Source: Nocardia alni
GTDB taxonomy: Bacteria > Actinomycetota > Actinomycetes > Mycobacteriales > Mycobacteriaceae
Direction of reading: 5' to 3'
DNA length: 64,000 bases
Assembly: GCF_019038435.1 (NCBI RefSeq)
Contig: NZ_JAGPOX010000011.1
Span: 1-64,000 of the forward strand
Shown here: positions 52,256-62,104 of the stretch, one piece after another
How the letters are laid out: the number at the start of each line of letters is the position of its first letter
How positions within the stretch are numbered: the stretch's first letter is position 1
Program-made: the position numbers and the translations under genes
The notes under the pieces: generated by a model
Told to the model about the DNA's origin: nothing
Databases searched by the model: none
What the model saw: the letters and a program-made list of their open reading frames with translations, nothing else

Positions 52256-53080
52256 TCACAGTGCCGGACATGATCCACCCGCGTACCGCAGTTGCGCGGA
52301 AGGGATTGCGACCGGCCGCCCATCGCAAGCGGCGGCGATCACCGCGCTCACGCAGCCCGCGACCAACTCGGGCTGATCGGTGGCGACGTGGTGACCGGCC
52401 CAGTCAGCCACCACCAGCAACGCACCCAGCTTCTCGGCCAATCGTCGCTGCCCTTCCTGCCATTGCCGATCGAGCTGCTCGAGAGTCAGAGGCGCGTACT
52501 CGGCCGCGTCAGCAGGCGCCAGGCGTGTCCATCTCCCGGGCGCGCTCGCTAGCACGACTGCCGGAAACGGCTGCCACACCGCAGAATTCAACTCGGCGAT
52601 CGATCCCGGAAGATCCAGCATCGATGATCCGCGATTGTCGTCTCCCCCCTCACGCAACGGCCAGCGAGCGTCCGCCAAATGGCGCTCGGTCGTGCAGTCC
52701 ACCAGCACCAGCCCAGCCGTATGTAGGCCATGACGTGCGGCATAGATCATGGCGATCAGGGCACCCATCGAATGCCCGACCACCACGTGCGGCGAGTCGA
52801 TCGCAAGTTTGTCGATCACGGCGCGCAGTTCATCGGCAAACGCCCCGAGCGTACGTGGCCGATCAACCAGCTGTGGTGGCAGCGGATCACTACTACCGAT
52901 GCCCGGACGGTCGTAGGTGACAGTGGTGTGCAGATATAGCCTCGGCAGAACCTGATCCCACTGATCCTGCGCCGTGCCGAGGGCACTGACGTGAACTACG
53001 GGCACCGGACCATCGCCGGATGCGACGGACACGGCCAGCTCATACCCGACATCAACCTTCTCGAATCGCCGCACCCACAA
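52256..53080 (-). CDS. Alpha/beta hydrolase
   Basis: A 274-residue hydrolase: VVHVSALGTAQDQW, TYDRPGIGSSDPLP, nucleophile VVVGHSMGALIAM, and a late GHHVATDQPELV with the catalytic His. No signal peptide. It lies between the rlmN copy B and the GHKL gene, so it is cargo of the outer element. Substrate unknown. Confidence 0.8.
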   Translation of the reverse strand: MWVRRFEKVDVGYELAVSVASGDGPVPVVHVSALGTAQDQWDQVLPRLYLHTTVTYDRPGIGSSDPLPPQLVDRPRTLGAFADELRAVIDKLAIDSPHVVVGHSMGALIAMIYAARHGLHTAGLVLVDCTTERHLADARWPLREGGDDNRGSSMLDLPGSIAELNSAVWQPFPAVVLASAPGRWTRLAPADAAEYAPLTLEQLDRQWQEGQRRLAEKLGALLVVADWAGHHVATDQPELVAGCVSAVIAAACDGRPVAIPSAQLRYAGGSCPAL

Positions 53081-53114
53081 CAGATACCACCGAGATGCAG
53101 CCTGGGAGGCACGA

Positions 53115-53280
53115 TCACGGCAGCCGGTAGCTGGTGATCATCTCACCCGGATACGTCGAGTCGATCATCCACCCGCCCAGGACGGTGGTAAGCATGCGCA
53201 TCAGCTGGCTGTCGGTGACGCCGCTGAACTTTGCCCGGTTGGCGGCGTTCAGCAAGAGGTACGCGATGCGATAATAATAT
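53115..53280 (-). pseudogene. Short coding remnant downstream of the GHKL gene
   Basis: The reverse strand carries a coherent 55-codon stretch (YYYRIAYLLLNAANRAKFSG...GGWMIDSTYPGEMITSYRLP) ending in TGA at 53115-53117, with no standard start codon in front. The frame overlaps the end of the GHKL gene in another frame. It is either the tail of a broken gene or a frameshifted extension. I do not recognise the family. Confidence 0.45.
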
Positions 53281-53314
53281 TGATATTGCCGTCGGCGGCC
53301 GCGCCCGGGACAGA

Positions 53315-55369
53315 TCAGCTCGACGGTAGGCCGAGCTTGTCGAAAAACGCCCGGTTGCGTTCGGTGGCGGCGTTCACCAGCTTGTCGAACGAGATGACCT
53401 CAACGTATGCCTGGCTCGACACGTTGAAACCGAAGTAGCCCATACCGTCCTGGGTCCGTTGCAGATTCGCACGCTTGCAGCGGCGCACCATCGTCGGCGT
53501 CAGGTCGGCGAGAATGTAGCAAAAAGCTGGCAATTCCGGCGAAGGCGGAATCGGGCGTCCCGCTGCCGTCGTCACACCACCGCTGCGGATACGATCCACG
53601 TATTCGAGCGACTGATCAATTGGATCCTTACCCTCGCTGGCATCGTTACGCATCGGACGCTTGATCTCGACGACGACAATCGATGACAACGGCAACTTCT
53701 CACCATTCGCCGCGAGAACCGGTATGTCAGCGAGCCTGGTCGAAAGGATGTCGGGCTCTTTCGTAGAGCCGGAGCCGGTGATGGGCATGCTTTTCAGCGT
53801 CTTATCGGAGGCGAGATAGTCGTGGAATGCCAGCCGCTCATCGATGATCCACAGGTTCGCAGCGTCAGTTCCTATCTCGTTCGAATCGGTGCGCATAGGC
53901 ATCAGCAGCGAGTGAACGGCGTTCTCTGGAACATATTTTCCCTGGTCGTTCAATTTGATGAACTTATCCAGGAGATCGAGAACGACTCGACGACGCGACA
54001 CGTATGCGGCGAGGTCGGATTTGTTGATGTCATTGATCTTATCGAGATACTCGGCAAGTTCTTCGTCGTAATTCTCGAATACGGCAGAACCGGATTCCGC
54101 GAAGATCCGCTGACCTTGGGCCAGAGCATCCGCCTCGAGCTGTTGCAGCCTACGATGCAGGATCACCTCCAACTCGGAATCTTTGATCGACGGGTCCACA
54201 GTGATGCCGAGCTTCTCGAGTCTCGAGAGGACCGGGCGGTATCGGGGAGCACTGTTGCTGACATAGTCGTTCACTCGCGATCTGCCTTCCGTGCGTGCCG
54301 CGTCAAGCGGGGCAGCAAGGATCTTTTCGACCTCGACCAGAACCCGCGAGCGGATGGCGTCGAGCGAGATATCGAGCGAGATATCGTCACCGGGGGTGTC
54401 CTCGGTTGATCGTTCGGGCAGGTCGAAGGCAGTTCGATCCGAGCGGACGTGCGCGTCGAGATAGTCGGACGACAGGTAGCAGACGTACGTGAACTCGGCC
54501 GAACTGTCGTCCCTCAGCCTTCCGTAAAGCCCGGGGATCTTACCGGTGATGTTCTCCTCGAAGACGACACGATTCGCCGCACACCAGTTCAGCCGGGGTG
54601 TCAGATTCCGGTTCGACGACTTCAAGCAGAGGTTGACCATGTCGAACTTCTGGCCACCGACCTCGACCGTCGTCGGCTCCATATCCGAGTACAAGAAGTC
54701 ATCCAGCAGCTTCAACAGCGAGATTGTCTCGTCTTCATCGATGATGATCACGTCCGCCGCACCGCCGGGACGGATAAAATACCATATGCAGTGCTCGAAC
54801 ACCGCGCGAGCTATCACCGCAGCCGTCTTCGGCGCATTACGTTGATAGGCCTTCTTGAAGCCGCTCAAGCATACTCGACTGCCACTGTCGGAGTGGCGCA
54901 TAAAGTCCTGGTCGTGTTCGACACCGCGCTCTATCGAGAAGCTGAACTGCACCCCACAGAGGTTCTGATCGTCGCCATGATAGGTGCTGCGAACCTGAAT
55001 CCTGCCGAAAGCCTTGAGCCACAACAACCGACCAACCCCGCGGCAACCGATATCCGCTTTGTGGTCGCTGTCCAACGTCTCGAACGACTTCATGTTCGCC
55101 GGGGTGAACCCGACACCGTTGTCTTCGACCACGAAGCCGACTATCGGCTTGTTCGCCAGCCGGCCTGCACCGCCGATCCCCAGGTCGAACTCCCCTTGTT
55201 CGCTACGCTCGATCGTGATCGTCAGACGTCCATCGGTCACATCCTCGCCGAACCGTACGTCAATTGCCTGCAGCCCATTGACAATCGCCTCCAACAGGGG
55301 CAAGAGGGAATGACTCTTGGGGAGACTGGTGTTTCGCACCCGCCCCGCCAACGATGTGGTCAGCGCCAT
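53315..55369 (-). CDS. GHKL ATPase fused to a PD-(D/E)xK nuclease-like domain
   Basis: A 684-residue protein. The N-terminal GHKL ATPase has the N-box LPLLEAIVNGLQAID (E27, N31), the G1 box VEDNGVGF (D83-G87) and the G2 box GCRGVGR (108-114), as in Hsp90/MutL. A long middle, partly coiled part follows. The C-terminal 150 residues contain KEPDIL (D540) and VVVEIKRP (E568-x-K570), a PD-(D/E)xK nuclease core, then QSLEYVDRIR. GAGGA precedes the ATG at 55369. ATP-gated nuclease function in phage defence is inferred. The 385 bases upstream (55370-55754) show no gene. Confidence 0.78.
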   Translation of the reverse strand: MALTTSLAGRVRNTSLPKSHSLLPLLEAIVNGLQAIDVRFGEDVTDGRLTITIERSEQGEFDLGIGGAGRLANKPIVGFVVEDNGVGFTPANMKSFETLDSDHKADIGCRGVGRLLWLKAFGRIQVRSTYHGDDQNLCGVQFSFSIERGVEHDQDFMRHSDSGSRVCLSGFKKAYQRNAPKTAAVIARAVFEHCIWYFIRPGGAADVIIIDEDETISLLKLLDDFLYSDMEPTTVEVGGQKFDMVNLCLKSSNRNLTPRLNWCAANRVVFEENITGKIPGLYGRLRDDSSAEFTYVCYLSSDYLDAHVRSDRTAFDLPERSTEDTPGDDISLDISLDAIRSRVLVEVEKILAAPLDAARTEGRSRVNDYVSNSAPRYRPVLSRLEKLGITVDPSIKDSELEVILHRRLQQLEADALAQGQRIFAESGSAVFENYDEELAEYLDKINDINKSDLAAYVSRRRVVLDLLDKFIKLNDQGKYVPENAVHSLLMPMRTDSNEIGTDAANLWIIDERLAFHDYLASDKTLKSMPITGSGSTKEPDILSTRLADIPVLAANGEKLPLSSIVVVEIKRPMRNDASEGKDPIDQSLEYVDRIRSGGVTTAAGRPIPPSPELPAFCYILADLTPTMVRRCKRANLQRTQDGMGYFGFNVSSQAYVEVISFDKLVNAATERNRAFFDKLGLPSS

Positions 55370-55754
55370 CGTTTCCTCGTCTCTTCCGTCGCAATTCCCA
55401 ACCCTAGCGAGCACAGCCGAATACATACCTGGGATAAGAGCGTTTCCAGCGCTCCAATTGCTATCGAGCTGCCGTTTGATCCCGATCCGCCCCACCGCAC
55501 CCGGCTGGATGTCTCTTCCCCATCCAGCCACCGACAATTCGTCAGCCTACCCCTACCAACGCTGGACACTCGCCAACCCGTCGCAGACGCACACAGTACG
55601 GTCAGGGACGCAGTGTTATGGAAGCGCCGAGACCCCAACTCCGCGAACCCGGTGTATCTGTCGTTGGGCAGCCCACATCCACCACGGAACCTGAACTGTC
55701 GGCGACTCAGCTGCTCGAGAGGTCCAGCGCCCGGCATGGCCGCCGCACCATTCG

Positions 55755-56864
55755 CTACCCTTCTGCCGCCAGCTGCCCGCACGCGGCGGCGATCTCCTGG
55801 CCGCGGGTATCCCGCACCGTGCACGGCACACCCTGCGCCTCCACCCGCCGAACGAACTCCCGCTCAACAGGCTTCGGGGACGCATCCCACTTCGAACCAG
55901 GAGTCGGGTTCAACGGGATCAGATTCACGTGGACGCGAGAACCAAGAGCCTTGTGCAGCTTGGAACCCAGCATGTCCGCACGCCAAGGCTGGTCATTGAT
56001 GTCGCGGATCAACGCGTACTCGATCGACACCCGACGGCCCGACATGTCCGCGTAATACCTTGCGGCATCCAACACCTCGGACACCGACCACCGATTATTG
56101 ACCGGCACCAACGTATCCCGCAGTTCATCATCCGGAGTATGCAGCGACACGGCCAAAGTCACCGACATACCCTCGTCCGCGAACTTTCGAATAGCAGGCG
56201 CCAGACCAACAGTGGAAACCACGACATTGCGCTGCGAGATCCCGAAACCGTCCGGCGACGGCGACGTGATCTTCCGGACCGCCGAAATCACCCGCTTGTA
56301 GTTCGCCAGCGGCTCACCCATGCCCATGAAGACGATGTTGGACAGGCGGCCGGGGCCGCCGGCTACCTCGCCGTCGCGGAGGGACGCGGCGGCGGCGCGG
56401 ACCTGGTCGACGATTTCGGCGGTGGACAGGTTGCGGTTGAGGCCGCCCTGGCCGGTGGCGCAGAAGGGGCAGGCCATGCCGCAACCTGCTTGGCTGGAGA
56501 TGCACAGGGTGTTGCGGTCAGGGTAGCGCATGAGGACCGACTCGAGCAGGGTGCCGTCGCCCGCGCGCCAGAGGGATTTGCGGGTGGTGCCGTCGTCGCA
56601 GGCTATGTGGCGGACCTCGGTGAGCAGGGGCGGGAACAGGGCCTCGGCGATCTTGGCGCGGACCGGGGCGGGGAGGTCGGTCATCTGTTCCGGGTCGGCC
56701 TGCAGGCGGACGTAGTACTGGCGGGCGATCTGGTCGGCCCGGAATTTGGGCAGGCCCAGCTCCTGGACGGCCGCGCGCCGCTCGTCCGCGTCGAGGTCGG
56801 CGAGGTGCCGGGGCGGCATACCACGGCGGGGGGCGTCGAAAACCAGGGGCAGGGAGGTAGACAT
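55755..56864 (-). CDS. rlmN: 23S rRNA/tRNA adenine-C2 methyltransferase RlmN
   Basis: A 369-residue radical-SAM enzyme that methylates A2503 of 23S rRNA and A37 of some tRNAs. The cluster motif is CGMACPFC (C-x3-C-x2-C), preceded by SSQAG; MGMGEPL is the SAM motif, and the second catalytic Cys lies in [10 protein letters not shown] near the C-terminus. Full length and intact. Its 3' end has two displaced relatives at 51.9 and 47.0 kb, so the current 3' end may have come with an inserted element. Confidence 0.95.
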   Translation of the reverse strand: MSTSLPLVFDAPRRGMPPRHLADLDADERRAAVQELGLPKFRADQIARQYYVRLQADPEQMTDLPAPVRAKIAEALFPPLLTEVRHIACDDGTTRKSLWRAGDGTLLESVLMRYPDRNTLCISSQAGCGMACPFCATGQGGLNRNLSTAEIVDQVRAAAASLRDGEVAGGPGRLSNIVFMGMGEPLANYKRVISAVRKITSPSPDGFGISQRNVVVSTVGLAPAIRKFADEGMSVTLAVSLHTPDDELRDTLVPVNNRWSVSEVLDAARYYADMSGRRVSIEYALIRDINDQPWRADMLGSKLHKALGSRVHVNLIPLNPTPGSKWDASPKPVEREFVRRVEAQGVPCTVRDTRGQEIAAACGQLAAEG

Positions 56865-57020
56865 AACCCATCCAGTATGGCGGACCGGTTCATGTCACCG
56901 TCCGCGACGTCCTCTGATCGCGTACGACCCCGGTTCGCCGCGGCCGAGTCGCGGTCCGCTCCATACGCCCGTCCGCCCTCGCGACCGGGCGATGAACGCT
57001 GATCGGCGCTGGAATCGACG

Positions 57021-58265
57021 CTACGTCGTGGTCCGTGACGCGCGCCGTGCGGCGACCGAACCGAATCGCTCGCGGTCGGCCAAGAAGCCTTCCAGTGCCA
57101 AGGTCGCCGCGCCGAGGCTCGCAGGATTGTGCGGCAAGGTGCTCAGCTGGAGGGTTACCGCATCGAAGGGGGCGGCCATGGCGTGTTCGGCAGCAACCCG
57201 ACGAGTAGCGGTCAGCAACGGGTCACCGAGTAAATTCGCCACGAGGTCGCCGAACACCATAGTTCGTGGATTGAAGAGGTTTACCAGATTCGCCACGGCG
57301 ACACCGAGGTAGCGGCCCGTCGTTTCGATGACGGTGCGCGCCACGACATCTCCGCGGGTGGCGGCCTCGGCGATCGCGGTAAGGGTGGTGGCGTCATCGG
57401 GGTCGAGCAGCGCGGAATGCGGGTCACGTTCGCGCAGGGTTGCGACGATACCGGGCGTGCTCACGTAAGCCTCGACGCAACCCTTTCGCCCGCAACGGCA
57501 TTCACGGCCGTCCAGAACCACGGTGGTATGCCCCCACTCCCCCGCGCTGTTGGTGACGCCGCGGTACAGCACTCCGTCCACGACCACGCCGATACCCACC
57601 CCGGCTCGCAACGTGAGCACGATCAGATCGTCCACATCGCGCCCCGCCCCGAACCACAACTCGGCCACCGTACTGGTCTTGAGCGGATTATCCAGGTACA
57701 GCGGATGCGTAAGGTGCTGTTGCAGCAGGCTTTTCAGCGGGATGTCGTGCCAGTCCCAGTACGGCGAGAACACCGAGACGCCACCCTCCGGCTCGACCGG
57801 ACCGGGGACGCTGAGGCCGACGCCGAGCACCTCTGCCGCGTCGTCACCGGTCAGTTCGTGGATCCCGCGCACGATCAGGGGGACGACGTCTTGGGGGCGG
57901 CAGGCATTCGGGGCAACCGGGATCTCCACCGAGCGCAGCACCGACATGGTCAGGTCGAACAGGTCGAAATGGATTGCCGTCTCGGCGAGGTCGATGCCGA
58001 CGAGCATCCCGCGCGCTGGGTTGACGGCCAGGCGGGCGCGCGGGCGGCCCACGCTTGCCGCGTCGTAGCCAAGCTCGGCGAGCACCCCTACATCCAGCAG
58101 TTCGGCGATCATGTTGCCGACCGTCGCGAAGGACAAGCCGGTCGCCTCAGCGATCTCCTGGCGACTGATATGCCCCGCCGCGGCGTAAACCGCTTGCAGT
58201 ACAGCGAATCTGTTCCGGCGCCTGATGTCGCGAGCGGTCAGCTGGTACACGGCACTTCCCTTCAT
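57021..58265 (-). CDS. ROK-family transcriptional regulator
   Basis: A 414-residue ROK protein. The N-terminal HTH (GHISRQEIAEATGLSFATVGNMIAEL) precedes a sugar-kinase-like ROK domain with GIDLAETAIHFDLFD, the zinc motif CRCGRKGCVEAY and GVGLSVPGPVEP. It lacks a clear kinase loop, so it acts as a sugar-responsive repressor. It is divergent from the sugar ABC operon over inverted repeats at 58275-58314. Confidence 0.9.
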   Translation of the reverse strand: MKGSAVYQLTARDIRRRNRFAVLQAVYAAAGHISRQEIAEATGLSFATVGNMIAELLDVGVLAELGYDAASVGRPRARLAVNPARGMLVGIDLAETAIHFDLFDLTMSVLRSVEIPVAPNACRPQDVVPLIVRGIHELTGDDAAEVLGVGLSVPGPVEPEGGVSVFSPYWDWHDIPLKSLLQQHLTHPLYLDNPLKTSTVAELWFGAGRDVDDLIVLTLRAGVGIGVVVDGVLYRGVTNSAGEWGHTTVVLDGRECRCGRKGCVEAYVSTPGIVATLRERDPHSALLDPDDATTLTAIAEAATRGDVVARTVIETTGRYLGVAVANLVNLFNPRTMVFGDLVANLLGDPLLTATRRVAAEHAMAAPFDAVTLQLSTLPHNPASLGAATLALEGFLADRERFGSVAARRASRTTT

Positions 58266-58274
58266 CGCACGACC

Positions 58275-58314
58275 GCGGAAGCACTTCCGCCAATGGTATT
58301 TACAACAGTTACCA
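58275..58314. promoter_or_regulatory. ROK operators in the ABC/ROK divergent promoter
   Basis: GCGGAAG-CA-CTTCCGC (58275-58290) is a 16-bp inverted repeat with two-base centre; TGGTA...TACCA (58294-58298 and 58310-58314) is a second pair. Both lie between the ROK start and the binding-protein start and are likely sugar-responsive operator and activator sites. Confidence 0.6.
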
Positions 58315-58380
58315 GAAGTCTTAGTGTGACCGCCATCACCGATTGATGCCGATTGTGCGGCACATCACCGAGGAGTGCTC

Positions 58381-59430
58381 ATGTCCTGGTTGCACCAACG
58401 ACGTTGGACCAGCGCCGCAATAGCCGTCATAGCGCTGGCAGTGGCCACAACCGCCTGCTCCTCCGGACAGGAGTCGAGCTCGACGGCCACCGGCCCACAG
58501 CACCTGACGGGCAAGATCAGCCTCGTCTACGCCCAGAAGCAGGGCGACCAGGAATATTTCATCGATGAGGCCGCAGGCGCGAAGGCCAAGGCCTCCCAGC
58601 TCGGCGTCGACCTGAAGGTGGTCGACCTGGGCAACGACGCCAACAAGGCGGTCAGCGAGACCCAGAACGCGGTCAGCCAGAAGGCCAACGGCATGATCAT
58701 CGTGCCGCCCGACCCGGCGGTCGGCCCGCAGGTCGTGCAGCTGACCAAGGCCGGTAACGTGGCGCTGCTCAGCTCCGACGACCAGGTCTGCACCAACGGA
58801 CCCGACCCGTCGAAATGCGCCGCGGCGAATCTGCTTCCGCGCGTGGGCTTCAGCGGCACGCAGATGGGCACCGAGGTCGGCACCACAGCGGGCCAGGACT
58901 TCAAGAAGGCGGGCTGGAATCCCGCCGACACCGCGATCGTGGATGCCTGGCAGCAAGACGTGACGGTCTGCACCGACCGGGTCAAGGCCAATGAGAAGGC
59001 GTTCCAGCAGGCTTCGGGCGCGAACGTGCGAGTGATCGAGGTCGGCACCGACAACACCCCCTCCGACGCGCAGAACAAGATCTCCGCGACGGTCGCGGGC
59101 AACCGCGCGGTGAAGCACTGGATCGTCATGGGCTGCAACGACGAGAACGTCAGCGGCGGCGTCTCGGCCATCCAGAACGCCGGATACTCCGCCGACGACC
59201 TCATCGGCGTCGGCCTGGGCGCCTACCTGGCGTGCAAGGAATGGCAGAGCGGTAAGCCCACCGGCTTCAAGGCCGCGTTGTTCATCAACGGCACCGACGT
59301 CGGCGCGCTGGCCGTGCAGACCATGTACGACTACCTGAAGAACGGCAAGGCGATGCCGGCCGAGGCGTTCGCACCGACCAAGATGGTCGACGCGAGCAAC
59401 TGGCAGCAGGCAGGCGTGCAGTGCAGCTGA
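58381..59430 (+). CDS. Sugar ABC transporter binding lipoprotein (arabinose/ribose type)
   Basis: A 349-residue lipoprotein. The lipobox is around VATTACSSG. The mature part is a type I sugar-binding fold: KISLVYAQKQGDQEYFIDEAAGAKAKASQLGVDL and VQTMYDYLKNGKAMPAE, close to L-arabinose-binding AraF-like proteins. Start ATG 58381 has GAGGAG before it. It begins a four-gene operon with ATPase, permease and SDR. Confidence 0.87.
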   Translation: MSWLHQRRWTSAAIAVIALAVATTACSSGQESSSTATGPQHLTGKISLVYAQKQGDQEYFIDEAAGAKAKASQLGVDLKVVDLGNDANKAVSETQNAVSQKANGMIIVPPDPAVGPQVVQLTKAGNVALLSSDDQVCTNGPDPSKCAAANLLPRVGFSGTQMGTEVGTTAGQDFKKAGWNPADTAIVDAWQQDVTVCTDRVKANEKAFQQASGANVRVIEVGTDNTPSDAQNKISATVAGNRAVKHWIVMGCNDENVSGGVSAIQNAGYSADDLIGVGLGAYLACKEWQSGKPTGFKAALFINGTDVGALAVQTMYDYLKNGKAMPAEAFAPTKMVDASNWQQAGVQCS

Positions 59431-60968
59431 GCGAATCGGCCGCACAGGCAGGCGATTCGGCCGAGCGGGGCGGGTTGCGCGCGAGCGAGATCTCCAAGAG
59501 TTTCGCCGGCGTGCCCGCCCTGAGCGCGGTGAGCGTGGAGTTCCCGGCGGGCCGTGTGACCGCCCTGATCGGCGAGAACGGCGCCGGAAAGTCCACGCTC
59601 ATCAGGATTCTCGGCGGCGACCACCAACCCGACAGCGGGCGAATGGAATTGGACGGTGCGGCGTTCGCCCCGGCCTCGCCCGCCGCGGCCCGCACGGCCG
59701 GAATCCGGGTGATCGCGCAGGAACCCGAGATCGTCCCGCACGTCTCGGTCGCCGAGAACGTGTATCTCGGCGCCCTGCCCCGGCGCGCGGGGCGGCTGGT
59801 CGACCGGGCGGCCCTGCGCGCGCGGATGCGCCGGGACCTGGACCGGCTCGGCTTCGGCCGCGACCTCGACCCGGACACCCCCGGTTCGAAACTCACCGCG
59901 GCACAGCGTCAATTGGTCGAAATCATGCGGGCGCTGACCACCGACGCACGGGTGATCGCCTTCGACGAACCGACCTCCTCGCTCTCGGAGCACGAGACCG
60001 AATCGCTGTTCGAACTGATCGGGCGGCTGCGCGAGCAGGGTCTGGCGGTCATCTACGTCTCGCACCGCATGCGCGAGATCTTCCAGATCGCCGATCGGGT
60101 GGTGGTGCTGCGCGACGGCGCGGTCGTGGGCGAGCGGGCGATCGCGGACACCACCGATCGTGAGGTCGTCTCGATGATGGTCGGGCGCGATCTGTCGACG
60201 GTGTTCGCGCGCAAGCAGAACGAGCCGGGCCGGGTGGTGCTGGAGGTGGACGCGGTCACCACCGACGACGTGCGCGATATCAGCCTGAACGTGCGCGCCG
60301 GCGAGGTGGTCGCGCTGGCCGGACTGGTCGGCGCCGGACGGTCCGAGCTGGCCGGCGCACTCGTCGGGGATCTGCCGATCCACTCCGGCGAGGTCCGGGT
60401 GGACGGCAAGCGCCTGCGGCTGCGGCAGCCGCGCGACGCGGTGCGGGCGGGAATGGGCTACGCGCCCGAGGAACGCAAGGCACAGGCGCTGCTGCTGCAT
60501 CGCGGTGTGCGGGACAACATCTCGCTGGCCGTGCTGGATCGGCTGCGGCGCTTTCGATTCATCCGCCGGGATGCCGAGAATCGGCTCGCCCGAGAGTATG
60601 TGGACTCGCTGCGGGTGCGCACGCCCTCGCTCGAACAAGAGGTCCGCAAGCTCTCCGGCGGAAACCAGCAGAAGGTGGTGCTGGCCCGCTGGCTGGCCCG
60701 CAAGCCCACCGTGCTGATCCTGGACGAGCCCACCCGCGGCGTCGACGTCGGCGCGAAGATCGAGATCTACCACGTCATCGAGAATCTCGCGGAATCCGGT
60801 GTGGCCGTGCTGGTCATCTCCTCGGAGCTACCCGAGGTGCTCGGCCTAGCCGACCGCATCGTGGTCATGCAGCAGGGTCACGTCACCGGCGAATTGAATC
60901 GCGCCGACGCGAGCGAGGAGGCGATCCTCTCGCTGGCCATGGCCTCGGACTTGAAGGAAACCCCATGA
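59421..60968 (+). CDS. Sugar ABC transporter ATPase with two nucleotide-binding domains
   Basis: A 515-residue fusion of two ABC domains. Domain 1 has Walker A GENGAGKST, signature LTAAQRQLVEI (the usual SGGQ is replaced), and Walker B VIAFDEPTSSLS. Domain 2 has a degenerate Walker A (GLVGAGRSE), signature LSGGNQQKVVLARWL and Walker B VLILDEPTRGVD. This layout is normal for AraG/RbsA-type ATPases. It overlaps the lipoprotein gene by 10 bases and the permease by four. Confidence 0.92.
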   Translation: MQLSESAAQAGDSAERGGLRASEISKSFAGVPALSAVSVEFPAGRVTALIGENGAGKSTLIRILGGDHQPDSGRMELDGAAFAPASPAAARTAGIRVIAQEPEIVPHVSVAENVYLGALPRRAGRLVDRAALRARMRRDLDRLGFGRDLDPDTPGSKLTAAQRQLVEIMRALTTDARVIAFDEPTSSLSEHETESLFELIGRLREQGLAVIYVSHRMREIFQIADRVVVLRDGAVVGERAIADTTDREVVSMMVGRDLSTVFARKQNEPGRVVLEVDAVTTDDVRDISLNVRAGEVVALAGLVGAGRSELAGALVGDLPIHSGEVRVDGKRLRLRQPRDAVRAGMGYAPEERKAQALLLHRGVRDNISLAVLDRLRRFRFIRRDAENRLAREYVDSLRVRTPSLEQEVRKLSGGNQQKVVLARWLARKPTVLILDEPTRGVDVGAKIEIYHVIENLAESGVAVLVISSELPEVLGLADRIVVMQQGHVTGELNRADASEEAILSLAMASDLKETP

Positions 60969-62023
60969 CCGATCAAAAAACCGGCCTATCGACCGACTCC
61001 GGATCAGCGACCGGGCCCTCCGCGCGCTCTCGTGGTCTGTCGGCCCTAACCCCCGGTCGTATCCTGCGCGTCATCGGCCCGGGCAACCTCAGTCTGATCG
61101 GCGCACTGATCATCCTGGTGATCATCTTCAGCTCGCTCAACAGCGGCTACCTGTCGACCGGGAACCTCGCCGGAATCGGTGACGCGGTCACCGTCTTCGG
61201 CCTCCTGTCCGTCGTGCAGACCGTCGTGATCATTTGTGGCGCAATGGATATCACGGTCGGCTCGGCGGCCGGTGTCGCCTCGGTGATCAGTGCGATGGTC
61301 TTCACCGCGACCGGGAGCAACGCACCGCTGGGCATCCTGGCGGCGATCGGCGGCGGGGTGGTGCTCGGCATCCTCAACGGCGTCATCATCGTCTACGGCC
61401 GGGTCAACCCGGTGATCGCGACGTTGGCCGGACTCGCGGCGTACAAGGGTCTGGCACAACTGATCTCGGGCGGTAAAGCGCAGGGTTTCGTACTGGACAA
61501 CAACCTGTTCATCTTCCTGGCGCGCGGCAAGATCATCGGGCTGCCGGTGCCGGTGATCGTCCTGGCGATCGTCTCGATCGGCGTGCACGTACTGCTCAAA
61601 TACACCGATATCGGCCGCAACATCTACGCCATCGGCGGCAACGACACCGCCGCCCGCCTCTCGGGCATCAACATCAACAAATATCTCATCGCGGTTTACG
61701 TGCTCTCCGGAATCGTCGCTGCCATCGCGGGAATCATCCTGACCGCACGCACCGGATCGGGCCAACCCACCTCGGGCAGTGAGGGTTTGGAACTCCAGTC
61801 GATCACCGCCGCGGCACTGGGCGGTAGTGCGCTCAAGGGCGGTAGAGGCACCGTGCTGGGCACCCTGCTGGCCGTGCTGCTGCTCGGCGCACTCGACAAC
61901 GGGCTCAACGTGATCGGCGTGAACAGCTTCTGGCAGAACGTCGCCCAAGGCGCGCTGCTGGTCGCCGCGGTCGTCATTCAGCAGCGACGCAGCGGTGAAC
62001 GCGCGGTCGGCCTGCCGACGTAG
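60965..62023 (+). CDS. Sugar ABC transporter permease (AraH/RbsC type)
   Basis: A 352-residue membrane protein with about ten hydrophobic segments; IGDAVTVFGLLSVVQTVVIICGAMDITVGSAAGV and a C-terminal TSGSEGLELQSITAAALGGSALKGGRGTVLGTLLAVLLLGALDNGLNVIGVNSFWQ (in pieces) are the permease signature. It overlaps the ATPase gene (ATGA). It imports a pentose or similar sugar with the neighbouring proteins. Confidence 0.92.
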   Translation: MTDQKTGLSTDSGSATGPSARSRGLSALTPGRILRVIGPGNLSLIGALIILVIIFSSLNSGYLSTGNLAGIGDAVTVFGLLSVVQTVVIICGAMDITVGSAAGVASVISAMVFTATGSNAPLGILAAIGGGVVLGILNGVIIVYGRVNPVIATLAGLAAYKGLAQLISGGKAQGFVLDNNLFIFLARGKIIGLPVPVIVLAIVSIGVHVLLKYTDIGRNIYAIGGNDTAARLSGININKYLIAVYVLSGIVAAIAGIILTARTGSGQPTSGSEGLELQSITAAALGGSALKGGRGTVLGTLLAVLLLGALDNGLNVIGVNSFWQNVAQGALLVAAVVIQQRRSGERAVGLPT

Positions 62024-62104
62024 ACCCGTGCGGGCTCGACTCATGTGGATGACATCGAACGCATCGCGGTACACGACGCAACAGACCGGCAGCGGGGTGA
62101 CGTC

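Noticed and set aside
39000..57000. Integrase or transposase to explain the rlmN scars
   Set aside because: No recombinase motif was seen on either strand; the elements must have lost it or used one encoded elsewhere.
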